A stretch of 64,000 nucleotides of DNA from Anaerophaga thermohalophila DSM 12881 (GTDB lineage Bacteria > Bacteroidota > Bacteroidia > Bacteroidales > Marinilabiliaceae): NCBI RefSeq assembly GCF_000191885.1, contig NZ_AEWI01000005.1, positions 1 through 64,000 of the forward strand, written 5' to 3'. Within the stretch, counting starts at the first letter, position 1, and every line of letters begins with the position of its first letter. The position numbers and the translations under genes are program-made. The notes beneath the pieces were generated by a model, which did no database searches, was not told the origin of the DNA, and saw only the letters and a program-made list of their open reading frames with translations. Below, one piece after another: positions 63,858-64,000 of this stretch.

Positions 63858-64000
63858 GATAGATAAAGGGTTGTTTTTTTACGGTTTAAATTTAGGTGTT
63901 CATTTTTTTCAATCCTACTCCCTTCTGTTTGTTTGTCGCTGTGCTCAGATGAGTACAGCGACATTTCCGGACCATATTATAACCCGGTGAAACAAGCAGG

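Overview
The window comes from a member of the phylum Bacteroidota, probably a Bacteroidales/Marinilabiliales-type organism from a saline habitat. The evidence is: promoters of the Bacteroidota type (TTTG, 19-21 nt, TAnnTTTG) in front of metF, tRNA-His, rpmE2, argR and a kamA-like gene; a type IX secretion (T9SS) cargo gene with its PorP/SprF partner; the rsfS-ftsH-LUD-cdsA-psd neighbourhood; a type-B L31 gene; and an osmoprotectant ABC system. About 48 protein genes and one tRNA gene are supported. No rRNA, CRISPR array, prophage or intact insertion sequence was seen.

Layout. 1-7.5 kb: a KamA-family radical SAM gene, a flippase-like membrane protein, recX with an LPP20-like gene, a PagL-like outer-membrane lipid A deacylase and metF. 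7.7-13.1 kb: metH, overlapped at its 3' end by an orphan N6-adenine DNA methyltransferase and preceded by a structured leader. 13.4-17.5 kb: a coiled-coil membrane protein, fumC, prfB with its programmed frameshift, and tRNA-His. 18.3-27.3 kb: a GNAT-like protein, rpmE2, lon, an ADP-ribosylglycohydrolase homologue with altered metal ligands, an AI-2E-type permease, a SPOR protein and a Nudix hydrolase. 27.3-34.4 kb: pyrE, an SRPBCC protein, birA, rsfS, ftsH, a LUD-domain gene, cdsA and psd. 34.4-42.7 kb: a tight five-gene operon encoding a T9SS type-B cargo protein, PorP/SprF, a PD40/PKD protein, an unrecognised secreted protein and a propeller-SpoIIE phosphatase. 43.7-49.1 kb: a TlpA-like protein, coaD, a methyltransferase-glycosyltransferase fusion and a GT39-like membrane enzyme. 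50.6-55.1 kb: a porin-like protein with proV, proW and proX. 55.3-63.9 kb: two small PH-like membrane proteins, carB, and argR, a GNAT acyltransferase, argG and argC. carB and argR diverge around candidate ArgR sites.

The most striking structure not explained by genes is a set of short non-coding mobile-looking repeats in almost every large intergenic gap. Family A is a 143-bp imperfect palindrome (TGAG...CTCA), with short flanking direct repeats at three copies. Family B is a roughly 100-bp unit that also exists in a roughly 220-bp form with an inserted palindromic core. Family D is about 170 bp with terminal inverted repeats, and one copy contains a nested 134-bp family E element. Several families keep constant ends but have different cores. 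Some copies touch genes: one supplies the last codons of lon, one supplies the argG stop codon, and one lies between the kamA-like gene and its best promoter.

Functionally, the window combines one-carbon/methionine metabolism (metH, metF), arginine and pyrimidine synthesis (carB, pyrE, argR, argG, argC), phospholipid synthesis (cdsA, psd), protein quality control (lon, ftsH) and surface or envelope functions. The T9SS-SpoIIE operon is the best candidate for an undescribed multi-gene system.
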